DNA of 14,385 nucleotides from an uncultured Eubacteriales bacterium (GTDB taxonomy: Bacteria > Bacillota > Clostridia > Oscillospirales > Acutalibacteraceae). Under the pieces are notes generated by a model that was not told the origin of the DNA, ran no database searches, and saw only the letters and a program-made list of their open reading frames with translations. A program made the position numbers and the translations under genes. Position 1 is the first letter of the stretch. Each line of letters opens with the position of its first letter. Of the stretch, positions 1-9,236 are shown piece by piece. The stretch covers positions 1-14,385 of the forward strand of contig CAJTNL010000026.1 of the NCBI GenBank assembly GCA_910577755.1, written 5' to 3'.

Positions 1-1111
1 CATTTGGTTGTGCCGGCAACGCCCCATAAGGACCGTTAACATTCTGGCTATACGTATAGGACGGCTGACCATACTGCGCTGTGGCTGTCGGTGCATTTGC
101 CGGCTCTCCATAAGTCCAGCCGGTAATGGATAACGGTGTGGTCCAACTGTTTGCTAACTGCTCTTGTTGTGCTACGTTCAATGTAACAGTAAGCGTTTGT
201 CCGGAGCCACAATCATAAGTATACGTAACCACCGTATCTGCTGTTAAGTTATTCAGAATCGTACCATTTTGATCAGCTCCGGAAGTAACAGTTATTTTAT
301 CTCCATTAATCTCTGCTGCTAGCTGTGTTAAATCATAAATACCATTTTCTACTGTAATTGTATTAGGTAATTGATTGTTTAAAGCAATCTCATCATATAC
401 AGCATCTCGTAAATTCAAACAAACAAGTTTGTTTGAGTTAACTCTTAACAGATACAACCGATCATTTTCCATTAAATTTAGTGATAGCAACTGATTATTA
501 CTGCAATCCAATACTTCTAAAGGCTTTTGTCTTACATCCAAAGCTGTAAGCTGGTTTCCAGAACAGTGTAACGATGCCAAAGCGGTATTATCACTAAGAT
601 TCAATGTAGTTAGCCGGTTATTGCTACAATTGAGGTTTTCCAAAACAACCGCACCGTTAATATTCAATGTTGTCAATTGATTATTTGAACAGTCTAAATC
701 GTACAAATCTGGATTTCTACTAACATCAAGTGTTGTCAATTGATTGCCACTACAGTTCAACCACCATAACTCTGTAAAATACTCAATACCTGTCAAATCA
801 GATATATTCTGATTGCTTACGTCAATATCTGTTGCATTTGTAATTTCATCTGCTGTTAGTTTGATACCATCAGCTGATAAATTATTTGTCACCCATTTCC
901 TAAAATTTTGATCAGGAAATGTAGTTTCATCAATTGCAATCTCCCCCTGCACTCTAGATACAGGATTATAATTAAAAATAAACTCCTGTGAGGTCTGCTG
1001 GACTATGACTGAAGTACCTGCATACTGTGCATGAACAGCAACAGGTGTCGCTACAGCAGAAACACTGAATAACACTGCTAAAACCGCTGCAACTTTATAT
1101 TTATTCTTCAT
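1..1111 (-). CDS. Secreted leucine-rich-repeat surface protein (partial, C-terminus outside window)
   Basis: The visible part is 370 residues from ATG at 1111; the gene runs off the left edge. AAAGGAA lies upstream at an acceptable distance and fixes the start. Residues 1-28 form a signal peptide (KNK, hydrophobic core, cleavage probably after AVHA), so the protein is exported. Residues 63-100 (TFPDQNFRKWV then DIDVSNQNISDLTGIEYF) are the usual entry to Firmicutes LRR surface proteins. About six LRR units of roughly 21 residues follow at 110-250, with repeated cores such as LDCSNNQLTTL and LHCSGNQLTAL. Residues 250-313 look like a beta-rich module, and 328-370 (GWTYGEPANAPTATAQYG, then YTYS) start a repeat often found C-terminal to such LRRs. 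Role inferred: adhesion or ligand binding at the cell surface; the anchor is not visible. It lies downstream of the giant protease on the same strand but has its own promoter. Confidence 0.85.
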   Translation of the reverse strand, partial: MKNKYKVAAVLAVLFSVSAVATPVAVHAQYAGTSVIVQQTSQEFIFNYNPVSRVQGEIAIDETTFPDQNFRKWVTNNLSADGIKLTADEITNATDIDVSNQNISDLTGIEYFTELWWLNCSGNQLTTLDVSRNPDLYDLDCSNNQLTTLNINGAVVLENLNCSNNRLTTLNLSDNTALASLHCSGNQLTALDVRQKPLEVLDCSNNQLLSLNLMENDRLYLLRVNSNKLVCLNLRDAVYDEIALNNQLPNTITVENGIYDLTQLAAEINGDKITVTSGADQNGTILNNLTADTVVTYTYDCGSGQTLTVTLNVAQQEQLANSWTTPLSITGWTYGEPANAPTATAQYGQPSYTYSQNVNGPYGALPAQPN

Positions 1112-1175
1112 AAATTCACGTTCCTTTCATGATAGTTCTTATGATACTCCAAATATTATAATTCTAGAGCAACAC

Positions 1176-1204
1176 ATTATACCAACCTCATACTATATTG
1201 AAAA
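1176..1204 (-). promoter_or_regulatory. Extended -10 promoter of the LRR gene
   Basis: On the minus strand TATAAT (1176-1181) is preceded by TGG (1182-1184), giving an extended -10 element. A weak -35, TTTTCA (1199-1204), sits 17 bp upstream. This places the transcript start near 1169 and leaves a leader of about 58 nt before the ATG at 1111. The match at the -10 is strong and the -35 is poor, as is usual for extended -10 promoters. Confidence 0.6.
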
Positions 1205-1210
1205 ACAACT

Positions 1211-1225
1211 ATCATTTAAAATGAT
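1211..1225. repeat. Perfect 7-bp inverted repeat just upstream of the LRR promoter
   Basis: ATCATTT and AAATGAT face each other across one base, 7 bases upstream of the -35 region of the LRR gene. Size and position suit a binding site for a dimeric regulator. In AT-rich DNA such a palindrome can also arise by chance, so this is only a candidate operator. Confidence 0.3.
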
Positions 1226-1343
1226 AAAGCATATAGCCAATTATAAATAGATAATTTGGTATTATAGAAAATCTACCCTTAAAACAGTCTTCCTGACAAA
1301 ATTCGTTCAATCATATAAAGTTGAATACCAACAACTACATACC

Positions 1344-1396
1344 ATTTAAAATTATAAACTGAGGAAGACATTGCTAACAGGTTATCTCCCTCAGTT
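1344..1396 (-). terminator. Terminator-like hairpin downstream of the giant protease
   Basis: Read on the minus strand, 1385-1396 pairs with 1357-1368 in a 12-bp stem (AACTGAGGGAGA with TCTTCCTCAGTT, one G-U pair) around a 16-nt loop, followed by TATAATTTTAAAT. It lies about 100 nt after the protease stop and before the LRR promoter, so it likely ends the protease transcript. The U tract is interrupted, so efficiency may be moderate. A second, AT-rich hairpin (GGTG at 1463-1466 with CACC at 1489-1492) begins just after the protease stop but has no U tract. Confidence 0.6.
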
Positions 1397-1493
1397 AAAT
1401 GTTGGGTAAAAAGCACCATAAAGCTTATTTTAGTTTAAAATATATGAAACAAATTTAATTTGGGTGATTTTATAAAAATGATTAAAAACACCA

Positions 1494-4400
1494 TTATTCT
1501 TTACGAGAAGGAGGCAAAATAGCAAGACCATTTATATCCCAACCATTGTCCAAAATATCTATTAATGTCACATCAGAATCACTTTCTGTAAAGGAATACA
1601 GGCGATCTGCGGTATCAGTTAAATAAAATTTTTGCATATTGCTGTCATAAGCTAATTCATTTTTACCAGTAGCTGTATTTACATTTACATCTCTGATATA
1701 TGTAATAGAATCCACAGTTAAAGTATCGTCAATACTAAACAACTTATTACCGGTAGTACTGCCTGCCAGAAAATAAGCTTTACCATCTTTACAGGTTACA
1801 CCATGTAAAGTAGAGTAAGGTACAAGATTGGATTTTGTAGTGTCACAAAAACCAGAAAAACTATTCAACCGTCCTGCCTGTAGTCTGCTTTCTTCAAACT
1901 GCCAAACATAGAATCCCGAAACAACATAAATCAATTTATTTACCGGATCATATGCTATATCGGATGGATTACCAATCATTACTTGTAATTGACCTAAGTT
2001 TGTTGTTTGTTTTGTTGTCAAATCCAAACGGTATAAAATAGGCCAAGGACCTAAAGATTCTGCATATGTCATATAATAAATATAACGGTCATCCTTCATA
2101 TCCATACCAATAATGGTTTTTCCGCCGCTAAGCCTCATAACCGTTTGTGCAGTTGAAGCAGGCATCTCAGGATTAAAGGAAATCAGTGATTCTTTGTCGG
2201 CAGAAACAGTATATGCCAATGACGCATTTATTTTAGATGAATCCATTACCGTTATTGTACAGGTTGCTGTAATTTTAGCATTATCTGCACTAGTAGCTGT
2301 AATGGTAGCAGTACCTTCTTTTATACCTGTAACCAAACCAGTATTGGCATTTACCGTCGCAATACTGGTATTAGAAGAAGACCACTTAACTGTTTTATTC
2401 ACTGCATTTGAAGGACTAACCTGTGCCGTTAATTGCGTTGTGTTACCCGGTTCCACACGGGCAGCGCTTTTATCAAGGATAATACTGGAAACTATACCAG
2501 TCGGTACATCTTCTTGACTCGGTACTGAGCATAGTAAACCAAGATAAAGATCTCCAACTTTTGCAGTATGTGAATTGGTTTTAATCGCTGGTTTACCAAG
2601 ATTTACAACCTGAAGATTTTGATTGTCCAAATTATCATTTAACTGAATCATAAACATACCAGCGCTATATGAAAGCTGCTTATGTTTCACAGTAGCATTC
2701 AAATACAAACGGTTTGTCTTATAATCATAAGTCATCTGCGAATTATACTGCAACTCATTATAATAGTTCGGTCCTGTAAACACACGAGCTTCTGTCAACG
2801 TAATTAACTCTGTGCAAACAGCCGTATCTTTGTTCAATGTATACAATTTAGCATCTACACCCAAGGCTTGTGAACCAGCAGCATAAAATACGCCGTTTTT
2901 ATCAATTGCCAAAGCAAATACTTTTTGGCTGAGCTGTTTTAACTTTGTAACATGACCATTAGCCATGTTAATTTCTACTAAGTAACCATTCACTGTATTG
3001 CTAGATAAGGTCAAACCAAACATTGTGCCTGTTTTGTAATCATAAGCCATGCTCACAATTTGGTCATCTGCTCCTAAGCCATGTTCGCCAAGAACAACAT
3101 AGTCATAGTAGTTTTTCGAATTAATACGGTATAGTTGTCCCTTATCATTATAGGCATAAAAGAAACCATCAAAATACTCTCCGGTTCTTAACGAATATAC
3201 ATTGATCATACGATCTTTCAGTGCGGAGCTCTGCGGTTCATAGTCTTTCATAGTCAACCAGTAGTCATAGTATTGTGTAGCGCCTGAGTCATGCGCTAGG
3301 AATGCGACAAACTCTCCGGTCGCCTCTATAACCGTTACTTCTATACTATCAGTATAAGTAGTTGCATTGTTACCTTTATTCGTAATAGATACCGTAACAG
3401 TTGCAGTTCCTGTTTTTACAAATGTCATTTTACCGAATTGATCTACTTTTACCACACTTTCATCAGAAGATGTCCAAACTTTCGCATTTGCACTTGGACG
3501 TACCGGTGTAGTCTGTGCTTGGAGCTGCATGGTGCCGCCTAATAAACCGCTAATCGCTTCTCCATTGGTAATTTTAATGCCAGTAACCTGAATGTATTGA
3601 GTCTCAGGCTCATTATCCGGAATAGTAAACATTGCCGTTTGTTCTACACCTGCATTGCTAGATACATTACCAACCTTGATCGGAGTAGCCTGTGTTGCTC
3701 CTGTGACATGATTTGTCGTAACATTGACTAAATACAAAGAAGAATAATTCTCATTCATACAAGGATTCCAGTAAATATTACCTGTATTATGATCATAAGT
3801 CATACCTGCATAGAACCAGGACTCTTGATCAATAGAACCAATTTTTGTACAGTGCATATTATCCGGATTCACTTCATATAGGTTTCCATCCATATCTGAG
3901 CCAATGATTTTACCCTCAGCAGTTACACACATAGCCGGCATAACAGAAGGTTTTAAATCACCGTTAAAAGTACCCAGTAAATCAATAGCACCACTGTCTA
4001 AATCAATGATACACAAACCGCCGTTGGTGTAGTCAACACCATACATTCGTCCGGTATAATAGTCATAAGCCATATTACCTACTTCAATACCCTGTGTTGA
4101 ACCAATCAACTGCGGACTGCCAATTACAGTTTGTTCAGGAGTTGCTCCTTTGGTCACTTGACTCTTATAAACAACCGTAGTTTTGGAACCCATATCTTCT
4201 TGTGCAACTGCAGTATAAACATAACCATTATAATAACTGCCGCCTTGCCAGAGCTGATTGCCTGAGCTTTTAATTTTCACGGAATTTTCAGGCTGCGTAT
4301 CAGAGAATGTAAGCCATGAATTATTGTTGGATGCATTTTTATAATCATGCACCACATAGCCGTAAATAGCGCTGGATGAGGCAACCACCTCTATAGTAGC

Positions 4401-7400
4401 CGTTTGCGTTTTTGAAACCCATTGCCCATTTGTATCTTTCACTTGTGTAGTAGCGCTAATGGTAGCGATACCCTGATTATGTGCAGTCACAAATCCTGAA
4501 GAATTTATAGTTGCTACATCTGTATTGTCAGAAGTCCATGTTACTTGTCCCTGAACAGCATTCCAAGGTTTCCACTCAACTCCAAGATTTATTTTTTGAC
4601 CTTTGGCCAATGTAATACTGGATGGCGTCACAACAAAGTCTGTAGGATCTATGTTCATCTGGAACAAATCAGAAACTTTATCTGTAGGAACAAACAGCGA
4701 GGTATATCCACTTTCACCCGACGAACCTACCAGCGTACATTTAGCATTGGTTAAGTTTACCGTATAAATTTTGTCAATATTTATGTAAGAATTTCCATTT
4801 TCGGTTTGACTATGTGCATACCAATACATTGTACCAGTATTATGATCATACCCCATAGACTGAATTACATTTACGCCTGAATAATTTGGCGCATTCACAA
4901 AGTCAGTGATACCAACTAAAGCTGCGTTTCCTTGCTTGCTTAATTGATACAACTTACCTTCGGTAGAAATAGTATAAAGCTGCCCTTCTGTTGTACACCC
5001 TAAAGTTAAACCCTCAACCTTATTAGGCAGACCGGTAATTTTATTAACCTCTTGAACCGAAACATTTCCATCAGGTGAAAATACTATTTGGAACAGCGCA
5101 TTGTAACCGTCGTCTTTACCGTCTCCGTTATTATCACCGGCATATTTCCAACCAACTGCATAAAGGGTATTTTTTGTACCAGTTCCGTTATAAGAAGCAG
5201 ATATTGAATAATCAAGCGCCATGTCATACAAAACATAGAAACCGCTGTCTCCAACCTTCACCTGTTGTGTTACCAGTGTTTTAGCGCTCCAATAAGTATT
5301 GTAAGGCGTTAATAATTCAATAGCACCGTCAGAAGCTCTTTGTGCAATCACATAACCATTTACATACTCGCCAGAATAATAAATAGCGCTTGTATCAAAG
5401 GTTTCGTTTTGCAGATCTGTAAAGTCAGTCTTATTACCGCTGAACCAACCTTTTGAAACAACACCCAAATCATACGTCTCATTACCATACAGTCTATTTT
5501 TATCCAGTTGTTTTGGTTTTACTTGACTACCTGATATATCATCTAAATTAATTGAGACTTTTAATTCTGTTTCATTACATGCATAGTCAGCTACCACAAT
5601 GGTAAAGTCTGTACCATAACCGGTAATATCAAATTCTTGTGTCAACGCCTGTCCAGGCGTATTATCTACCTGATATTTACCTAATGTCACACCACTAGGG
5701 CTTTCAAAAATAACAGCAGCGATATGCTGATTATCCTGCAAGGTAAGAGGCAATGTTACAGTACCGTTTTCTGCATCTGTTTTTATCTCATTATGTAAAT
5801 TACCTGCATTTACAATTACTGGTTTTGTGTTGTCAATAGTAACCGTAAAAGAATAGGTATCGTCAGCAATATCATCTCCGTCATCAAGATATGCCTTTAA
5901 TGTATAAGTAGCTTTTGTACCGTCAAGTAAACTAAACCCATTATTTTTACCATCCCATATATTAACTTCATTTTCATAGTTTACAATAATATGTGGAATA
6001 ATACGTCCGTAATTCGCATCAAAATAAGTTTTAGTAATATAATTTTGCGTAGACGAAAAAAACTTGATACCAGTAGCGACATCTTCTACCTTATGTTCTA
6101 ATGTTTTCACATTACGAAGTAAACCTAAATTCATCTCTGACAAAGGATTGGCATAAGAAATTGCATTATAAGCATCGCCTGCCTTACCTCCGGCAAAGTA
6201 GGGATTATCACCCAACTTACTTTGATTAGTAAAAACAGTTGGACTATATAGACTTGCATTACTGCCTTCCTCGTCAAAAACAGGTGCCTGTGACCAATCA
6301 CCATAGAAGCCTAAGAATGGCATAGACAGATTCACACCGTCTGCATCACTAGAATTTACATAAAGAAAACCTTCTACATAAATACCGTTTGCAAAGTTTT
6401 GATTCATAAAACTCTTATCTTCTTCAGTCAAAGCTACGGTTGCAGTTAAAGTTACAGTTTGATTTGCAGGTACCGTTACACTTTGTAAATCGCCGGAATT
6501 TGAAATAGTCGCTGTTTCCAGCAAATTTACAGGAACCTTTCTCTCCGCACAATAATCAAGAATAATTTTAATATCGTTACGGTCTACTACGCCATCATTA
6601 TTAATATCCAGATAAGCATAGTGTGCGTTGCTCTCCGTAATCAAATTTTTTTGATTCACATGCTGCTGTAATATTTGAGCGTCTGCATTTGTAATTTTAC
6701 CATCGTCATTAAAGTCATATTTCATGATCGTTTGGGCAGGTCTTTCCTCTCCAGAAACCGCTACTTTTGCGTTTAATGCTTTTGTTGCATCTGCCATATA
6801 AGCATTGGAGGCAATATCGGCAGTCATAACAGAGGAATCAAACGAATAGGTTTTGTCCTGAGAAGACATATTGGTAATTTGAAACGGGAAACTAAACACT
6901 CCGGTTTGAGCAGGATCGTCACCCATTTCACCTTTTGGACGATTTTCTACAACTCCGGGACTAGATAAGTATGCCTGAGATTGCGTGGCATCTAGTAAAT
7001 TTACAAGACCGGCCCCCTGATTCCTAGGTGAATATTCTACATTATTCAGCATTACTTGACTAGCAGTACTCATCATTAAATTGGTAGCTACACGACGCAA
7101 ATCACTCTCTTGATACTGGTAATTTTCACGCAAATATTGGGTTAAAACAGCCATAGCGCCCGAAACCTGTGGAGCTGCCATAGAGGTACCGCTCATCTCA
7201 CCATAATTAGAACCGCCGATGGACGGATCACGTGTAGCATAAACATTACCGCCAACACCTGTAATTTCAGGTTTTAATTTTAGGTCGGGAGTAACCCCCC
7301 ATGAAGAAAAGTCACTCATTGCACTGTCAATATTTACATGAATCAAATCACCATTACAAACAGTTAAGGAATCGTTTGCCAGTTGCTTTAAAAATTGACC

Positions 7401-9131
7401 GTCTGACATGGAAACAGAAATACAAGGAATATGTCCGTAACCATCAGAAATTGCCATCAAGAAAGATCCCGATACATTATTATAAACCACACAAGCGATG
7501 GCACCAGCCTCTTTTGCCGCACGCTGCTTGTCCTGAAAAGAAGTTACTCCGCGAGATACCACGGCAACTTTACCAGTAACGTCTATACCGGCATAGTCAC
7601 TGGCTTCTCCATCACCGCCAATCACTACAAATTTTAACGACTGATTTTTATACATCTGAAGAAAATTTGTATTGGCTGTAACAGCACTATCAGAAAAACC
7701 AATTTTACGTCCATTGACAGTAAAATATAGTAAATCAGCGCCGTTATTATCGGCAGATGCGACTGCAAGCGCAACTGAATTGGATGCCGGCGAGCCAAGC
7801 AGACCATGATCAGGATTGGTAGCTTTCGATAAATTCTGTCCGGTACGGTTCATATATCCGCTGTGCGTATCATTTCCGCCTGCAATTAAAACCTGTATAT
7901 CGGTATTTTTAAATCTGTTAAGCACCGCGGTGAATTCTGCGTCACCGTCAGTAAATCCGGCAGCTGTCCCCAAAGATAAATTTACTGCATCCACATTAAG
8001 CTTCACGCAATCTTCCAAAGCTGCTAAAATAGTTGACCAGCTTGCACCGCCGCCTCGGCTAAATACTTGCATCACGATCAGCTGGGCGTCTGGCGCCACG
8101 CCTACAACAGACGTTGAATCGATTTTATTAGCAGCAGCAATACCTGCCACGTGCGTACCGTGGTCATGCTGTGCTACTGCATGTGAAACGTCAAAGTCGA
8201 GCGTTTCATAGTTAAATATAAATGGAAGTTTGGAGTTATAATACGATGAATTCCTAAGTGAAGTTTTGCTTGCATTCAGTGTATTCCAAATACCATTTAC
8301 ATATTCTTTGGTTAACGATGTCTCCGTAAGTTTATCTTGTGACAGGGCTTGAAAACTTGGATGATTTACCACAATACCTGTATCTACAATCGCAATTTTC
8401 ATACCTTTACCGGTAAAACCAGTTTCATTTAAAGTAGTTGAACCAATCATACCAGTAGCATTATTGGTATAGGTTTGCGCATCATCTACCTGAAGCTCAA
8501 AAGTAGGTGCTATATATACGCGATCAACTCCAAGCATATCTTCAATAACCGCTTTATTACTATATTTTGTTGTAACAGACAAACCAGTTGTTGCTACCGT
8601 ATAATCAAACCCCAGCTGAAAGCCTTCTTCGTGACCAAAGCTGCTTTCTAATAAACTTTTAATTCCCTCTATAGCTTGCGTTTGACCGTTGCGAAATCTA
8701 TTAACCTCATCGGTTTCTGCAGCAATATCATCTACCGAAAAAGCAGACAACAACGGCTCGTTTTTCATCACAACAATAAAATTTACAATATCGTCAGCCT
8801 GCGGGATATTCGCCGCATCAGTTTGTGAAAAACGCTCTTTCGATTGTTCGACAAGCCGAGAACTTTTCATACTGCTTGTACTCTGCGCTCCAGTAATTCC
8901 GCTGACTTTATCAGTATTGGTTGGCGAAACCGAGGAATTTTCTGTATTGCCTGTCTCAATTATTGTCTTAGACAACTCTACAGGTCCTGTAGCAGACGCG
9001 GAAATCGGATAATTAGTAAAATAATTCGTTGCGCTAAGTCCTAATGGAATAAAAACAGCAGATATAACAGAAAGCAGTATAGTAAATGCTATTAATATTG
9101 ATAGCATTTTTTTTCTATTTAATTTGCTCAT
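1494..9131 (-). CDS. Giant secreted subtilisin-family (S8) serine protease, C5a-peptidase/lactocepin-like, with dockerin-like, Big_2 and propeller-like modules
   Basis: 2545 aa; secreted endopeptidase whose substrate is unknown. The start is fixed by AAAGGTGG 11 nt before ATG. Domains in order: signal peptide 1-34; Ser/Thr-rich linker 46-110; I9-type propeptide about 113-215; S8 catalytic domain about 225-715 with Asp250 (IAIVDTG), His324 (HGTHVAG), oxyanion Asn420 and Ser650 (SGTSMAAP); PA domain inserted about 495-600; Fn3-like domain about 740-945, interrupted at 803-862 by a dockerin type I-like pair of Ca-binding loops (DFNDDGKIT, DINNDGVVD); Ig-like domains to about 1200. The remainder alternates four propeller-like modules (about 1240-1495, 1588-1837, 1938-2205, 2300-2540) with three Big_2 domains (about 1497-1583, 1846-1935, 2211-2296). 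All catalytic residues are present. There is no LPXTG, SLH or C-terminal membrane segment. The catalytic half resembles C5a peptidases and lactocepins; the C-terminal half is unusual for them. Possibly in an operon with the exporter genes upstream. Confidence 0.93.
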   Translation of the reverse strand: MSKLNRKKMLSILIAFTILLSVISAVFIPLGLSATNYFTNYPISASATGPVELSKTIIETGNTENSSVSPTNTDKVSGITGAQSTSSMKSSRLVEQSKERFSQTDAANIPQADDIVNFIVVMKNEPLLSAFSVDDIAAETDEVNRFRNGQTQAIEGIKSLLESSFGHEEGFQLGFDYTVATTGLSVTTKYSNKAVIEDMLGVDRVYIAPTFELQVDDAQTYTNNATGMIGSTTLNETGFTGKGMKIAIVDTGIVVNHPSFQALSQDKLTETSLTKEYVNGIWNTLNASKTSLRNSSYYNSKLPFIFNYETLDFDVSHAVAQHDHGTHVAGIAAANKIDSTSVVGVAPDAQLIVMQVFSRGGGASWSTILAALEDCVKLNVDAVNLSLGTAAGFTDGDAEFTAVLNRFKNTDIQVLIAGGNDTHSGYMNRTGQNLSKATNPDHGLLGSPASNSVALAVASADNNGADLLYFTVNGRKIGFSDSAVTANTNFLQMYKNQSLKFVVIGGDGEASDYAGIDVTGKVAVVSRGVTSFQDKQRAAKEAGAIACVVYNNVSGSFLMAISDGYGHIPCISVSMSDGQFLKQLANDSLTVCNGDLIHVNIDSAMSDFSSWGVTPDLKLKPEITGVGGNVYATRDPSIGGSNYGEMSGTSMAAPQVSGAMAVLTQYLRENYQYQESDLRRVATNLMMSTASQVMLNNVEYSPRNQGAGLVNLLDATQSQAYLSSPGVVENRPKGEMGDDPAQTGVFSFPFQITNMSSQDKTYSFDSSVMTADIASNAYMADATKALNAKVAVSGEERPAQTIMKYDFNDDGKITNADAQILQQHVNQKNLITESNAHYAYLDINNDGVVDRNDIKIILDYCAERKVPVNLLETATISNSGDLQSVTVPANQTVTLTATVALTEEDKSFMNQNFANGIYVEGFLYVNSSDADGVNLSMPFLGFYGDWSQAPVFDEEGSNASLYSPTVFTNQSKLGDNPYFAGGKAGDAYNAISYANPLSEMNLGLLRNVKTLEHKVEDVATGIKFFSSTQNYITKTYFDANYGRIIPHIIVNYENEVNIWDGKNNGFSLLDGTKATYTLKAYLDDGDDIADDTYSFTVTIDNTKPVIVNAGNLHNEIKTDAENGTVTLPLTLQDNQHIAAVIFESPSGVTLGKYQVDNTPGQALTQEFDITGYGTDFTIVVADYACNETELKVSINLDDISGSQVKPKQLDKNRLYGNETYDLGVVSKGWFSGNKTDFTDLQNETFDTSAIYYSGEYVNGYVIAQRASDGAIELLTPYNTYWSAKTLVTQQVKVGDSGFYVLYDMALDYSISASYNGTGTKNTLYAVGWKYAGDNNGDGKDDGYNALFQIVFSPDGNVSVQEVNKITGLPNKVEGLTLGCTTEGQLYTISTEGKLYQLSKQGNAALVGITDFVNAPNYSGVNVIQSMGYDHNTGTMYWYAHSQTENGNSYINIDKIYTVNLTNAKCTLVGSSGESGYTSLFVPTDKVSDLFQMNIDPTDFVVTPSSITLAKGQKINLGVEWKPWNAVQGQVTWTSDNTDVATINSSGFVTAHNQGIATISATTQVKDTNGQWVSKTQTATIEVVASSSAIYGYVVHDYKNASNNNSWLTFSDTQPENSVKIKSSGNQLWQGGSYYNGYVYTAVAQEDMGSKTTVVYKSQVTKGATPEQTVIGSPQLIGSTQGIEVGNMAYDYYTGRMYGVDYTNGGLCIIDLDSGAIDLLGTFNGDLKPSVMPAMCVTAEGKIIGSDMDGNLYEVNPDNMHCTKIGSIDQESWFYAGMTYDHNTGNIYWNPCMNENYSSLYLVNVTTNHVTGATQATPIKVGNVSSNAGVEQTAMFTIPDNEPETQYIQVTGIKITNGEAISGLLGGTMQLQAQTTPVRPSANAKVWTSSDESVVKVDQFGKMTFVKTGTATVTVSITNKGNNATTYTDSIEVTVIEATGEFVAFLAHDSGATQYYDYWLTMKDYEPQSSALKDRMINVYSLRTGEYFDGFFYAYNDKGQLYRINSKNYYDYVVLGEHGLGADDQIVSMAYDYKTGTMFGLTLSSNTVNGYLVEINMANGHVTKLKQLSQKVFALAIDKNGVFYAAGSQALGVDAKLYTLNKDTAVCTELITLTEARVFTGPNYYNELQYNSQMTYDYKTNRLYLNATVKHKQLSYSAGMFMIQLNDNLDNQNLQVVNLGKPAIKTNSHTAKVGDLYLGLLCSVPSQEDVPTGIVSSIILDKSAARVEPGNTTQLTAQVSPSNAVNKTVKWSSSNTSIATVNANTGLVTGIKEGTATITATSADNAKITATCTITVMDSSKINASLAYTVSADKESLISFNPEMPASTAQTVMRLSGGKTIIGMDMKDDRYIYYMTYAESLGPWPILYRLDLTTKQTTNLGQLQVMIGNPSDIAYDPVNKLIYVVSGFYVWQFEESRLQAGRLNSFSGFCDTTKSNLVPYSTLHGVTCKDGKAYFLAGSTTGNKLFSIDDTLTVDSITYIRDVNVNTATGKNELAYDSNMQKFYLTDTADRLYSFTESDSDVTLIDILDNGWDINGLAILPPSRKE

Positions 9132-9142
9132 TAATTATGTAT

Positions 9143-9160
9143 CCACCTTTCTTTAAAGAA
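9143..9160 (-). promoter_or_regulatory. Ribosome binding site of the protease, overlapped by a palindrome
   Basis: The Shine-Dalgarno AAAGGTGG (9143-9150 on the minus strand) is near-consensus and decides the start at 9131. The perfect 12-bp palindrome TTCTTTAAAGAA (9149-9160) overlaps its first two bases, so a protein bound to the DNA or a local RNA fold could affect expression. The palindrome is A/T-rich, so regulation is only a guess. Confidence 0.5.
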
Positions 9161-9236
9161 TTTATCGTTCAATTTTAACCAAATTGCCGTTACAACATAT
9201 TTTTGGAATTATCCCCCTAAAACGATGCCTTCACTT

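Noticed and set aside
2113..2517. Plus-strand open frame of 134 codons
   Set aside because: It lies antisense within the protease gene, has no family resemblance, and is explained by the biased composition of the coding strand opposite.
7816..8211. Plus-strand open frame of 131 codons opposite the protease catalytic domain
   Set aside because: Antisense shadow of a strongly conserved S8 domain; no ribosome binding site or recognisable product.
8689..9012. Plus-strand open frame of 107 codons near the protease N-terminus
   Set aside because: Antisense to the signal peptide, linker and propeptide coding region; the hydrophobic look comes from the complement of Ser/Thr-rich codons.
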